64,000 bases of DNA from Thermoplasmata archaeon (lineage in GTDB: Archaea; Thermoplasmatota; Thermoplasmata; Thermoplasmatales; Thermoplasmataceae), in assembly GCA_021806295.1 (NCBI GenBank), contig JAJZXS010000018.1, forward strand, positions 1-64,000, written 5' to 3'. Of the stretch, positions 36,945-46,715 are shown in pieces. The position numbers and the translations under genes were made by a program. The notes beneath the pieces were generated by a model. The model saw only the letters and a list, made by a program, of their open reading frames with translations, did not search any database and was not told the DNA's origin. Every line of letters begins with the position of its first letter. Within the stretch, counting starts at the first letter, position 1.

Positions 36945-38951
36945 TTATCTGGAAAGTGACATATCATACAGTGCATAATGATTCGAATTTTCATTGATTC
37001 TGTAAATGACTCCGGTGTAAATATCTTGTATATTTACATTGAATGCTAATTTGTCTCCAGTAATGTTTTCATTAACTCCTGAAATATTTGCAATTATAGT
37101 TTTCCCGTAATCCCCGTATATTGTTACATTTACATGCTGCAGAGAATTGGCAGCGGTATTATTAAATGTGAGTGAGTAGGTATAATTTCCCGGCAGCAGG
37201 TAGGTGCTGTTTCCGGCATATATATTCGACCCCTCTAGCTCCAGTTCCTGAAAATTGGTAAGTCCCTTATCAGGGAAAGGTCCGGTTATGATGTTGCCGG
37301 TTGTATTAAACAATGGTCCGTGGTAATTGACATAAAATGGGGCAGTTATTAGAGGGTTGCCTTTATAATGGTGCTCCAGTGCGATAATTCCATAACCCTC
37401 TGCAATAATGCCATATGATCCGCTATTCATATATGCTGATGCCAGGCCTGAAAGTGATATATTATTCCCGTCTTTCAGATATGTCTGGCTATCGTTGAAA
37501 TTGGCTATCAGATATGTATAATTACTATCTTCGGAGATGTTTCCATATGGGAAGGCCGTGGCGTTCAGATCACTGTAAAATAGTGGGTAAAGGCTGTTTC
37601 CGGTAACAAGGGTTGCGTTCATATTCACATCTTTAGCAATTGAATACATAAACTGATTTTCACGTTCCATATAACCGGTTGAATCGTTGTATATATTGTG
37701 AATGGCCGATGGCTCCACGGATAGCGGCGATATGGGAGATACAATTATAAATGATGCTATGGCAAATGCGGTTATGGCAATGAAAGTATTTCTGAGATTC
37801 CTGAATTTAAAGTGTTTCCTACCTGTTCCCTCAGGCTTTAATTCCATTAATTTTTCTATTCCGAATGACCCGGCAACAAATACTACCGGAATGAACATCA
37901 TTGAGTACTGGTAACCTATAAAATAATATGGTATATAGGATGATGTCATGGCATATGCCAGATAAGGGATTGCAGGCAGGAGCCCTACAGGGAAATCTGC
38001 TGATGCAAAATCCACTGCCATAAAAGCAAGAAGAAGGAAGAGTATTTTTATTTCATAGTTGGAAACGACATAATTTATGAACCTAATAGGATTGTAAATC
38101 AGGGTTATCAACAACCCCTCAAGGCTTCTTGATGCTGCGCCAGATTCCCCGCTAACAAAAAGTGAAACAGTGGTTGAATGGTTAATATCACCCTTAACCA
38201 CACCTACAGCTATATAATATAGAATCAGTACAGCTATGCCAGACATAGAAAATAATGTCCATCTCCTGACATCCCGGGATTCTTTATGGCTTTCCCTGAA
38301 CCAGATTATAAATTCCATTATGATGGTCATTATTACTATAAAGATGAATGATGAATGGAGCGAAGCTATCAATCCGAGAAATATTATATTGAGAAATATC
38401 TTCTTCTGAAGAAAGAAATATATGGCCATGAAATAGAAAAACGGTAGAAATACCATAATATGGAAATCAAAATACACCGGGCTTTCAGTGAGTGGGGAAA
38501 GCAGAAATGCAATGGAGAGTATGAATGCGTATACCTCCGGTTTTTTTATTCTTCCTGATTTTTCTGCTCTGGAAAAAAGTTTCAGGGAAAGATAATAAAG
38601 CGGCACTGCTGCGAAGCTGATGAATACAGATTGGAGTACAAGCAGGGTATACGGACTCGGGTACAAATAAAAAAATGGAAGTATGGCAAACATGAATGGG
38701 GAAAAATGTTCAGCGAGAAAACTCCCACCTGCAAGGTTTGAGTAAAAGAGCTTTCCATGGATCGCCGAATAAAATGCCTGTGAATATAATCCAAGGTCCC
38801 AACCGTAGGCATTTATTGTGTATGCTTTTAGAATAGAGTAAAAAGAAAATAAAATCGAGAATGTAACGGAAATTAGAATAATAGCGGTGCTGTATTTGGC
38901 CCTGCCACGTGTTAGCAAACTAATAGAATAGGATGTCTTCCCAGAATGCAT
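36945..38951 (-). CDS. DUF2079-type multi-spanning membrane protein
   Basis: A 668-residue protein with about ten helices in the first 400 residues and an exterior domain rich in Asn/Ser/Thr sites in the last 250. The early region GWDLGLYSQAFYSAIHGKLFYSN, with FLAEHFSPFMFAILPFFYLYPSPYTLLVLQ, matches the DUF2079 family, which resembles GT-C glycosyltransferases. A role in surface glycan or glycolipid assembly is inference, supported by the flippase and GT2 genes that follow divergently. Confidence 0.8.
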   Translation of the reverse strand: MHSGKTSYSISLLTRGRAKYSTAIILISVTFSILFSFYSILKAYTINAYGWDLGLYSQAFYSAIHGKLFYSNLAGGSFLAEHFSPFMFAILPFFYLYPSPYTLLVLQSVFISFAAVPLYYLSLKLFSRAEKSGRIKKPEVYAFILSIAFLLSPLTESPVYFDFHIMVFLPFFYFMAIYFFLQKKIFLNIIFLGLIASLHSSFIFIVIMTIIMEFIIWFRESHKESRDVRRWTLFSMSGIAVLILYYIAVGVVKGDINHSTTVSLFVSGESGAASRSLEGLLITLIYNPIRFINYVVSNYEIKILFLLLAFMAVDFASADFPVGLLPAIPYLAYAMTSSYIPYYFIGYQYSMMFIPVVFVAGSFGIEKLMELKPEGTGRKHFKFRNLRNTFIAITAFAIASFIIVSPISPLSVEPSAIHNIYNDSTGYMERENQFMYSIAKDVNMNATLVTGNSLYPLFYSDLNATAFPYGNISEDSNYTYLIANFNDSQTYLKDGNNISLSGLASAYMNSGSYGIIAEGYGIIALEHHYKGNPLITAPFYVNYHGPLFNTTGNIITGPFPDKGLTNFQELELEGSNIYAGNSTYLLPGNYTYSLTFNNTAANSLQHVNVTIYGDYGKTIIANISGVNENITGDKLAFNVNIQDIYTGVIYRINENSNHYALYDMSLSR

Positions 38952-39192
38952 TTAATTGGTCAGTATCTATTTATATATTTATTTTACCGTGGTACGTAAT
39001 TAATCTAATTAGAACAATAAAGTTTTGATTCATAATACTGCTTCATAAAGCTTATTTATCCGGTCCGGATTGTTTCATGTATTATAAATTCAGCAAATCA
39101 GATTATTCTGCGCATAATGAACCGTGGAGACGATATACGATATATTGCATGATAATGGATAAGTTTTTATCTAGAATTTATATAACCATTTA

Positions 39193-40764
39193 TTGAGTAA
39201 CATTACTGAATCGTTCAGTTCCGGAGTAGGTTTTCAGTATTCGGCTGTGGCATCCATGTTTATATCATCGAGTCTCTTTTATTTTTTCATCGCCCATCTC
39301 CTGCCGGTTAATATTGTGGGTTCTATCTCCCTTTTATACGCCATAATGAATATTATGGCCGTGGTATTTGTGTTCGGTCTTTCAAATGGCATACAGCATT
39401 ATATATCTTACCACCTGGTGCGTGAAAACCATCAGGCTATCATGAAATTAATGAAACAGACTATTATATTTGCAGTGCTGCTTGCATTATCGGCATTTAT
39501 ATTCATGTATATAGCCTCTCCAGAAATTGCATCGTTGTTTTTCCATAGCACGGCATATATCCTTTCAGTGAAATTAATAGGAATAGCTATTGCAGGGTCT
39601 GTAATGATAAATATATTCGGGTCCATGCTGCTTGGATTAAATCAATATAAAAAGTATTCCATGATTTATATATTTATTAATATTTTTACATATTTCTTTC
39701 CATTATCAATACTATTTTTAACCGGGAAATCCGTATTCCTAATAGCAGGCCTGGGAGCAATTAATGTGCTCAGTGCAATGTTATTCTTTGTTTTTGTGTA
39801 CCGTGCATATAGCCTGCTGGGCAACCTTACACAGAATGCGTCAAAGGAACCTTACCGTAATCTGATTTACTACTCCATACCACTGTTTCTCTCATCTATT
39901 ATGGGGACAAGTGCAACATACATAGATAGGATAGTTGTTTCATATTTTATTAATCTTTCATACCTCGGCATTTATAACTTCGCATTGATTATTGCATCGG
40001 CTGCAACCTTCCTGGTGGTGCCCGTCTCAAATCTTCTTATTCCCAAGCTGTCAACATTCTTTTCTCTGGATAATAAGGATGGCTTTAGAGGTAGTATCAG
40101 GATACTTTTAAATATTGTTTCCCTGATATACGTACCGGCAGCACTGGGTATAGCTGCTCTTTCAAGGATAATACTATATGAATTTGCAGGATCTGCATAC
40201 ACAGTTGCGTATATACCGCTTATGATTATCATGTTTATAACATCATTTTTCATAGGCACTGTTGTCCTTTCTTCCGGAATTTCAAGCATAAGAAAAACAA
40301 AAATTTTTGTTTACTCCTCAGGATTATCGCTCTCAGCCAATATAGTTCTTTCTGTGCTTTTGATTCCAACTTTTAATATAATAGGTGCTGCCATTGCCTA
40401 TTCATCAATGAACGCAGTTAATTTTGCTATAGTCTACCATTATGCGAGAAAATTTGGTGTAAATAATTATGATGTCCCCCGAACTATAAAGATTTGGCTA
40501 TCATCTCTCATAATGTTCAGTGCGGTATTTATAATACAGGGGATGTTTCCATACAGCATGCTAAATATATTTCTGTACATCATTATGGGTGCCGGCATAT
40601 ATCTGCTGGAAATAAAGGCATTCCATCTGATTAGCTCCAACGAAATGGACTACATACTTTCTGTGATACCTGATAGATTCAGTACCTTAAAATATATTAT
40701 GAGAAATCTTGAATACAGGGAGCACAAGGGTAGATATGACCGTCTCTTCAGATTTATAAAATAA
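39193..40764 (+). CDS. Polysaccharide flippase-like membrane protein (MATE/Wzx)
   Basis: A 523-residue protein with about 12-14 helices arranged as in oligosaccharide flippases of the MOP superfamily. Typical segments are VNIVGSISLLYAIMNIMAVVFVFGLSNGIQHYISYHL and YYSIPLFLSSIMGTSATYIDRIVVSYFI. It would move lipid-linked glycans across the membrane. The TTG start at 39193 is kept because the next ATG falls inside helix 1. It lies upstream of a GT2 gene on the same strand, 37 bases apart. Confidence 0.85.
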   Translation: MSNITESFSSGVGFQYSAVASMFISSSLFYFFIAHLLPVNIVGSISLLYAIMNIMAVVFVFGLSNGIQHYISYHLVRENHQAIMKLMKQTIIFAVLLALSAFIFMYIASPEIASLFFHSTAYILSVKLIGIAIAGSVMINIFGSMLLGLNQYKKYSMIYIFINIFTYFFPLSILFLTGKSVFLIAGLGAINVLSAMLFFVFVYRAYSLLGNLTQNASKEPYRNLIYYSIPLFLSSIMGTSATYIDRIVVSYFINLSYLGIYNFALIIASAATFLVVPVSNLLIPKLSTFFSLDNKDGFRGSIRILLNIVSLIYVPAALGIAALSRIILYEFAGSAYTVAYIPLMIIMFITSFFIGTVVLSSGISSIRKTKIFVYSSGLSLSANIVLSVLLIPTFNIIGAAIAYSSMNAVNFAIVYHYARKFGVNNYDVPRTIKIWLSSLIMFSAVFIIQGMFPYSMLNIFLYIIMGAGIYLLEIKAFHLISSNEMDYILSVIPDRFSTLKYIMRNLEYREHKGRYDRLFRFIK

Positions 40765-40801
40765 TAAGGTTTATCTGTATAAATTGTTACCGTAAATAAT
40801 C

Positions 40802-41719
40802 ATGAGTGATGATGACAATACATATATATCTGTAATAATTTCTGATTATTGCAGGAGGGAATATATTACCGGTGCAATGGAATCTGCTTTAAATCAGACA
40901 CTTTCCAGGGATCATTATGAAATGATACTGATTAAAAATTTTGAGGATGAAAAAATAGACAGATATGCCCTGGAGCATGGTATCAGGACCATGCTAAGCA
41001 GGGACAGCACACTTTCTGGCAAAATATATGAGGCGATGGCAATCGCAAAGGGCAATATTATAAGTTTCCTGGATGATGATGATGTATTCTATAAAGAAAA
41101 GCTGGAAATTGTGTATAATAAATTCAAAAACAATAAAAATTTGGTGTATTTACACAACGGTTTTTCCGGCATTGATGTAAATGGCCGCACCATAGTTTAT
41201 GAAAATAGTAATCCAGATTTTAATATGTCTTCAATATCAGTAAGGTCGGAAATTATAAAAACAGATATGCTCAAAAAAGTTTCCAAAAGCATAGACACTT
41301 TGATGTATCTTTATGCCCTGGAATCCGGAAAGGGCATAGAATTCGAAAGTACACCCCTAACCTACTACAGGGTATCAGAAAACAGTGTAACCCATTCTTT
41401 TAATAATATTCAAACATTTACGGATTTTTCAATTAAATCTCTCAACAGAATATTAGAATCCTATATACAGATGGAATCCATGTTCAAATCCAGAAAGGCG
41501 CTTAGAATCCTGAAACACAGAGAAATATTTACTAGGATAAGGATCAAACTTTTCGGTGGGAAGGGCCCGGGTATCTGCAATTATTTCAGGCTCATAGTAA
41601 CACCCACCACAGAATCCAGGGCATATGAATTAAAAGTAGCAATTTCTTCCATTATCCTTAAAAATTATGCCATAAGAAAACTTTATGAAAATGAAATAAG
41701 GAAAAAGGAATTTGCATAA
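40802..41719 (+). CDS. Family 2 glycosyltransferase
   Basis: A 305-residue GT-A-type enzyme. The N-terminal strand YISVIISDYCRREYITGAMESALNQ and the acidic metal/nucleotide-sugar site IISFLDDDDVFYKEKLE are standard GT2 features. After about residue 200 the sequence is helical and basic (FKSRKALRILKHREIFTRIRIKL). Donor and acceptor sugars are unknown. It probably acts with the preceding flippase in surface glycan synthesis. Its stop is four bases from the end of the convergent cyclase gene. Confidence 0.88.
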   Translation: MSDDDNTYISVIISDYCRREYITGAMESALNQTLSRDHYEMILIKNFEDEKIDRYALEHGIRTMLSRDSTLSGKIYEAMAIAKGNIISFLDDDDVFYKEKLEIVYNKFKNNKNLVYLHNGFSGIDVNGRTIVYENSNPDFNMSSISVRSEIIKTDMLKKVSKSIDTLMYLYALESGKGIEFESTPLTYYRVSENSVTHSFNNIQTFTDFSIKSLNRILESYIQMESMFKSRKALRILKHREIFTRIRIKLFGGKGPGICNYFRLIVTPTTESRAYELKVAISSIILKNYAIRKLYENEIRKKEFA

Positions 41720-41723
41720 ATAT

Positions 41724-42656
41724 TCAAATTATGGCGACCGGAGAAACAGGGGAGGCAGTCGCCCCTTTGAAGGGTACCGGGGAACATACAAACATAAACT
41801 TATAAATCCTGTCTTTCGCCATTCTATGCAGACTCAAATTATCTATTATGTGTATGCCCGCCTTTGCGATCAGGTACTGATGAACTGGAAGCCTTGTATT
41901 TTTTGACTCCGGAGGAACAACCTCAGATGATGGAGTGTCGCTTCCTGTAATAGATATTCCGATGTCATTTAAATATCTTGCAAGCCTGAATCCTATTCCT
42001 GGGGCTGAATCATAGAATTTATCGTATTTCTCCGGCTTAGAGAATAATATAGAGGCTCCGGTGTGAAAAAACATTGCATCGCCAGGTTCAGGTATGATGT
42101 TATTATCCTTCAAAAACTTCTGAACATCTGAAACCTCTACAGGGGTTCCTCCGTCAAGCAGATCGGTTCCGGCATATCCAGCGGCATCGACCATAATTCC
42201 CCTTGTCACAATCGGCCCGGCATTTTCTATGCCCATCCTTGCATATCCAGTATTGGTAATAACATCCTTTACAGGAACATTATTGAAAAATTTGCCATCG
42301 TATGCCATATGCGAAAGTGCATCAAGATGTGTTCCAGTATGATCTGACATTTCAAGCCTTCCCAGTGATGGACCGTATCTGTTATCGTATTTTTCGGTGA
42401 ATCCCCCATCACATGGGCGAAGTAAAATATCAAAAAAATAAGGACCGTGTGTTGGTCTGTCGGCCATGCCGTTGAATAACTCATGGGACATTCTGTATAC
42501 CCTCCCACTTTGAGGAATTCTCAGTGCTTCAAGCACCTTCCTGCTATCTATATAGTTAAGATTTCCCCTCTGGTCGCCGGGCCCGAACCTTGAGGATAGA
42601 TCAGAATCTGTATTATACAGCTTTTCATCCCTGTTATCAGATCTACTTTCATTCAT
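41724..42656 (-). CDS. Cyclase-family (kynurenine formamidase-like) hydrolase
   Basis: A 310-residue metal-dependent hydrolase. The family signature H-x-G-T-H-x-D-x3-H is complete in DHTGTHLDALSH, with ITGSDTPSSEVVPPE typical of the C-terminal half. Members hydrolyse amides or lactones such as N-formylkynurenine. It lies 44 bases downstream of the acetoacetyl-CoA synthetase gene on the same strand, so it may be a further aromatic-catabolism step (for example tryptophan). The specific substrate is unknown. Confidence 0.85.
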   Translation of the reverse strand: MNESRSDNRDEKLYNTDSDLSSRFGPGDQRGNLNYIDSRKVLEALRIPQSGRVYRMSHELFNGMADRPTHGPYFFDILLRPCDGGFTEKYDNRYGPSLGRLEMSDHTGTHLDALSHMAYDGKFFNNVPVKDVITNTGYARMGIENAGPIVTRGIMVDAAGYAGTDLLDGGTPVEVSDVQKFLKDNNIIPEPGDAMFFHTGASILFSKPEKYDKFYDSAPGIGFRLARYLNDIGISITGSDTPSSEVVPPESKNTRLPVHQYLIAKAGIHIIDNLSLHRMAKDRIYKFMFVCSPVPFKGATASPVSPVAII

Positions 42657-42700
42657 TATTATGAATATTGGGAGTGTATAAAATAGTGACGGTTTGGCCC

Positions 42701-44641
42701 CTATAACAGGGAGTTCCTTATTTGTATAAAATAATCCAGTGATGACGGGTTTTTCAGCGATTCTCTGTTGATAACAGCATTTGGGGACTCACCCTCGATT
42801 ATCCTTGTAAGTGGGACCTCTGTTTTCTTTCCATTCAACGTTTCAGGTATTTCAGGAACAGCCATGATAATATCCGGGACATGCCTGGGTGATAGGTCTT
42901 TCCTGATTCTTTCCCTGATTCTCCCTTCAAGTTTACCATCCATTTTCATGTTATCCTTAAGCTGGACGAAGAGGGCAATCCTGTAAACATTTTTGCTGTT
43001 TCTGTATCCGATTACTATTGAGTTTCTGACGCAATCCATGCTTTCAATGGTAGAATATATTTCACCTGTTCCTATTCTGATCCCGTTACGGTTCAGTACT
43101 GCATCAGACCTGCCATAGATTATAATATTCCCGTTTCTATTTATGGAGATAAAATCACCATGTCTCCATATGTCAGGAAAAAAGTTGTAATAGCTTTCAT
43201 AATACTTCTTTTTTCCCGGGTCGTTCCAGAAAAACACAGGCATATTGGGCATTGGTTTCATGATTGCCAGTTCTCCCTTCCTGCACAGCACCGGATTTCC
43301 ATTTTCATCCAGTGATTCAACCATTGCTCCCAAACCCCTGCACTGTATCATTCCAGAATAAACCGGCAGGGTGGGAGACCCAAGACATATTGCAGAGCAC
43401 AGGTCTGTGCCACCACTGAGTGAGGAAAGCCAGACATCATTCTTTATATGGGAATAAACAAAAACAAATGCCTCTTCAGACAGCGGACTTCCTGTAGAAC
43501 CTATAAATTCAAGGCTTTCAAGCTGGTGCTTTTCCGCCGGATAGTATCCACGCTTCATTACAGATTCTATGTATGCTGCACTGACACCAAGATGTGTGAT
43601 TTTAAATCTCTCAGTTATTTTCCAGAGTATAGAAATATCCGGATAGTTAAGGCTCCCATCGTACATAACAATTGTCGAACCCATAAGAAGGCCACTGACC
43701 AGTACATTCCACATCATCCATCCTGTTGTTGTTGCCCATGTAAAAATGCTATTCCTGGATATATTCATATGAAGCCCGAGAACCTTGAAATGTTCAAGCA
43801 CTATCCCGCCATGCCCGTGGACTATTGCCTTGGGCTTACCGGTTGTGCCCGAGGAATAAAGTATCCACAGTGGATGTGAAAAATCTACAGGTACTGGCAC
43901 AAATTCTCTGCTATTATCAGGTATATTCCGAATATTTGTAAAACCCTTTATTTCTTTATTCCCTGTTGAAATGGCAAGTTTCACGCCAGGAAGGGCTTTG
44001 AGGATTTCAGATGAATTTTCACTTCTTTCATATTTTTTACCGTTATATGAGTACTCCGGTGAGACAATAAAAACAGAGGGGTCAATCTGTGAAAATCGCT
44101 CAATAACGCCTTTGACACCGAAGTCGGGAGAGCATGAGGACCATATGGCACCTATGGATGCAGATGCAAGGAAAGAGATCACTGCATCCGGTATATTTCC
44201 TATGTATGCACAAACCCGGTCGCCTGCACCTATCCCATGTTCCAGAAAATAATATGCCAGTGAGGATACCCTCCTCCATAGTTCAGTGTATGTAAGAGAT
44301 AATTTCTCACCATATTCATTGTACCCTATCACTGCAATTTTATCCAGGTTCCTATTCCTGTAAACATAGTCAGCATAATTCAACCTGGACCCGGAGAACC
44401 ATGCAGCATCTATATTCTCGCCACTGAGTATGTAATCATATTTGCCCAGGTTAATATCAAAAAATTCTGCCAGATAATCCCAGAAAGTATCCGGGTTGTT
44501 TACAGACCATTCCCAGAGTTTGCTGTATTCCATTAAATTTCTGCCTGTTTTTTTAGTTATATACTGCGCAAAACGGTACATTGCCGAATTAGTTATGTAT
44601 CTTTCATCCGGCCTCCAGAGAACACGGTTTCCGGTATCCAT
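42701..44641 (-). CDS. Acetoacetyl-CoA synthetase
   Basis: A 646-residue acyl-adenylate-forming enzyme. The AMP-binding motif is ILYSSGTTGKPKAIVHGHGG. Subfamily blocks include LWEWSVNNPDTFWDYLAEFF at the N-terminus and TTGWMMWNVLVSGLLMGST. The hinge and catalytic region contains WRHGDFISINRNGNIIIYGRSD and the C-terminal catalytic Lys in LNGKKTEVPLTRI. These match acetoacetate-CoA ligase more than acetyl-CoA synthetase. Acetoacetate is the end product of the divergent homogentisate operon, so the reaction fits the context. Confidence 0.9.
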   Translation of the reverse strand: MDTGNRVLWRPDERYITNSAMYRFAQYITKKTGRNLMEYSKLWEWSVNNPDTFWDYLAEFFDINLGKYDYILSGENIDAAWFSGSRLNYADYVYRNRNLDKIAVIGYNEYGEKLSLTYTELWRRVSSLAYYFLEHGIGAGDRVCAYIGNIPDAVISFLASASIGAIWSSCSPDFGVKGVIERFSQIDPSVFIVSPEYSYNGKKYERSENSSEILKALPGVKLAISTGNKEIKGFTNIRNIPDNSREFVPVPVDFSHPLWILYSSGTTGKPKAIVHGHGGIVLEHFKVLGLHMNISRNSIFTWATTTGWMMWNVLVSGLLMGSTIVMYDGSLNYPDISILWKITERFKITHLGVSAAYIESVMKRGYYPAEKHQLESLEFIGSTGSPLSEEAFVFVYSHIKNDVWLSSLSGGTDLCSAICLGSPTLPVYSGMIQCRGLGAMVESLDENGNPVLCRKGELAIMKPMPNMPVFFWNDPGKKKYYESYYNFFPDIWRHGDFISINRNGNIIIYGRSDAVLNRNGIRIGTGEIYSTIESMDCVRNSIVIGYRNSKNVYRIALFVQLKDNMKMDGKLEGRIRERIRKDLSPRHVPDIIMAVPEIPETLNGKKTEVPLTRIIEGESPNAVINRESLKNPSSLDYFIQIRNSLL

Positions 44642-44757
44642 AATGCTTCAGCATAATTTTATATAAATATCTTATCTACAGGATTTTACTATGATAGATA
44701 ATAACATGCATTTAAAATTAGCGAAATATTAATATAAATAGATGCAAATAGGTTATT
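44642..44757. promoter_or_regulatory. Divergent promoter of the tyrosine-catabolism cluster
   Basis: A 116-base region between acetoacetyl-CoA synthetase (minus) and hpd (plus). TATA-like elements TTTTATATAAATAT (44657-44670) and ATTAATATAAATA (44728-44740) are each centred about 23-24 bases from their ATG, so both mRNAs should be essentially leaderless. Joint regulation is likely; no clear operator palindrome seen. Confidence 0.6.
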
Positions 44758-45837
44758 ATGTACAGTGATAATGAACTGTTTAAAAAAATTAATCACATTG
44801 AATTTTATGTGAGCAGCGGGAAAACATGGTCATACTTCATGCAGAATGGCCTCGGATTGAATTTAAAGGCATATTCAGGACTTGAAACCGGAAACAGGGA
44901 GAGCTCTTCTTTCCTGCTTAACCGTGGTGACATAAACCTTGTATTTACCAGCTCCCTGAAGGCAGAATCAGACATAAATAAATCTGTAAATGCCCACGGA
45001 GATGGTGTACGTGATATTTCACTTGAGGTTGATGATCTTGATTTTACCAAAAAGCATCTCGAATCAAAGAATGTAAAGGTTTCTGCTATCAGGGAAGAAA
45101 AGGATGAGAATGGAAAGATAAGAAAGGCAGTAACAAAGACTTATGGAGATACAACGCATACACTCATTGAAAAGGGCGATTACAGGGGTTTCCTTCCAGG
45201 GTACAGGGATGTGGAATCGGACGTAAAGGATACGGGAATTTACAAAGTTGACCACGTGGTGGGTAATGTTTATGAGGGGGAGATGGACCAGTGGGTTAAT
45301 TATTACATAAAGAATATGAATTTTAGCCAGCTGATCACATTTGATGACAAGATGATTAGGACAGATTATTCAGCCCTGAGATCCAAGGTTGTAAAATATA
45401 ACGATAATATAGTATTCCCACTGAATGAACCTGCCAAAGGCCTTAAGAAGTCGCAGATTGAGGAATACCTTGATTATTACAATTCGCAGGGAGTGCAGCA
45501 TATTGCCCTGAAGACAGATAACATTATTGATACGGTTTCGAGGTTAAAGAACAATGGAATACAGTTCCTGGATACTCCTGCATCCTATTATGACAACCTT
45601 ACTGAAAGGGTTGGGGATGTTGATGAGGATATCGAAAAATTGAAAAAACTCAATATACTGGTTGATAGGGATGAGGATGGATATTTACTCCAGATTTTCA
45701 CGAAACCACTGACAGACAGGCCAACAGTGTTCTTTGAGATAATAGAAAGAAAGGGTGCAAAATCATTCGGCGCGGGAAACTTCAAGGCGCTCTTTGAGTC
45801 CATAGAAAGAGAACAGGCCCAGAGAGGAAACCTATGA
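44758..45837 (+). CDS. hpd: 4-hydroxyphenylpyruvate dioxygenase
   Basis: A 359-residue non-haem Fe(II) dioxygenase with two vicinal-oxygen-chelate domains. The iron ligands are His166 (KVDHVVGNV), His248 (GVQHIALKT) and Glu327 (VFFEIIER). Further family blocks are ALRSKVVKYNDNIVFPLNEP and the C-terminal GAGNFKALFESIEREQAQRG. It converts 4-hydroxyphenylpyruvate to homogentisate, the second step of tyrosine breakdown. First gene of an operon, overlapping the next gene by four bases (ATGA). Confidence 0.96.
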   Translation: MYSDNELFKKINHIEFYVSSGKTWSYFMQNGLGLNLKAYSGLETGNRESSSFLLNRGDINLVFTSSLKAESDINKSVNAHGDGVRDISLEVDDLDFTKKHLESKNVKVSAIREEKDENGKIRKAVTKTYGDTTHTLIEKGDYRGFLPGYRDVESDVKDTGIYKVDHVVGNVYEGEMDQWVNYYIKNMNFSQLITFDDKMIRTDYSALRSKVVKYNDNIVFPLNEPAKGLKKSQIEEYLDYYNSQGVQHIALKTDNIIDTVSRLKNNGIQFLDTPASYYDNLTERVGDVDEDIEKLKKLNILVDRDEDGYLLQIFTKPLTDRPTVFFEIIERKGAKSFGAGNFKALFESIEREQAQRGNL

Positions 45838-46715
45838 AAATTTGCCTTCTTCAATACAGAAATGAATATATTTACTGCATTTACAGTAATGGTAAATATT
45901 ATAGCATAGCCTCGCTGCTGGGAATAGGGGAAGATGAACTTGAAAAGAATTTTTACAGCATGTACGACGATATAATAAGAATAGACCTACAGGGAAAAGC
46001 AGATATAAAGCCGGAAGTTATAAAATACGGGGTCCCGATTCCTGGTATGAGATCCGTACGTGATTTCTACTCATTTGAGGATCATGTCAAGAATGCAAGG
46101 AAAAATAAGGGGCTGGACATGATTCCTGAATGGTACAAATTCCCTGTCTTTTATTTTTCGTGCACCCCCAATATATATCCATCAGGCCAGGACATCAGTT
46201 ACCCTGAGAAGAGTAAAGCTTTTGATTATGAAATGGAAGTTGCGGCTGTTATAGGCAGGAGGGTTCAGGACTGCCACGGGGATTGCATGGACTCCATTTT
46301 CGGGTTTATAATGATGAATGACTGGAGCCTTCGTGACATACAGAAGGAGGAGATGAAGGTTATGCTGGGCCCGGCAAAGGGAAAGGATTATGCCACATCC
46401 TTCGGGCCCTTCCTGGTAACAAGGGATGAAATTCTACGTGATTATGAAAATGGAAAGATTAATATTGAGATGAAGGGATATGTTAATGGTAATCTATATT
46501 CCAGCAATAATTTGAAAAACATATATTTCAGCTTTGATTCAATGCTGGAAAGGGCCTCTGAATCTGTACCACTGCTTCCCGGGGATGTAATCGGGAGTGG
46601 AACTTTCGGGACAGGCTGCCTGCTTGAGCTGGGAAAATATCCGTGGCTCAGGCCTGGTGATGAGGTTAAATTCGAATCCCCACAGCTGGGGACACTTATT
46701 AACAGGGTGGTGTGA
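45834..46715 (+). CDS. Fumarylacetoacetase (FAH family)
   Basis: A 293-residue hydrolase. The Ca/Mg site has Glu133 and Glu135 (FDYEMEVAAVIG) and Asp163 (MMNDWSLRDIQ). KGKDYATSFGPFLV supplies the catalytic Lys region, and VIGSGTFGTGCLLELG closes the C-terminal domain. It is shorter than mammalian FAH, lacking most of the N-terminal domain, but NDWSxRDIQ is the true FAH signature. It would cleave fumarylacetoacetate to fumarate and acetoacetate. Position between hpd and homogentisate dioxygenase supports this. Confidence 0.93.
   Translation: MKICLLQYRNEYIYCIYSNGKYYSIASLLGIGEDELEKNFYSMYDDIIRIDLQGKADIKPEVIKYGVPIPGMRSVRDFYSFEDHVKNARKNKGLDMIPEWYKFPVFYFSCTPNIYPSGQDISYPEKSKAFDYEMEVAAVIGRRVQDCHGDCMDSIFGFIMMNDWSLRDIQKEEMKVMLGPAKGKDYATSFGPFLVTRDEILRDYENGKINIEMKGYVNGNLYSSNNLKNIYFSFDSMLERASESVPLLPGDVIGSGTFGTGCLLELGKYPWLRPGDEVKFESPQLGTLINRVV

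Noticed and set aside
46680-46694. TTCGAATCC, resembling a tRNA T-arm
   Set aside because: It lies inside the fumarylacetoacetase gene with no acceptor or anticodon arms around it. No tRNA was found in the window by eye.
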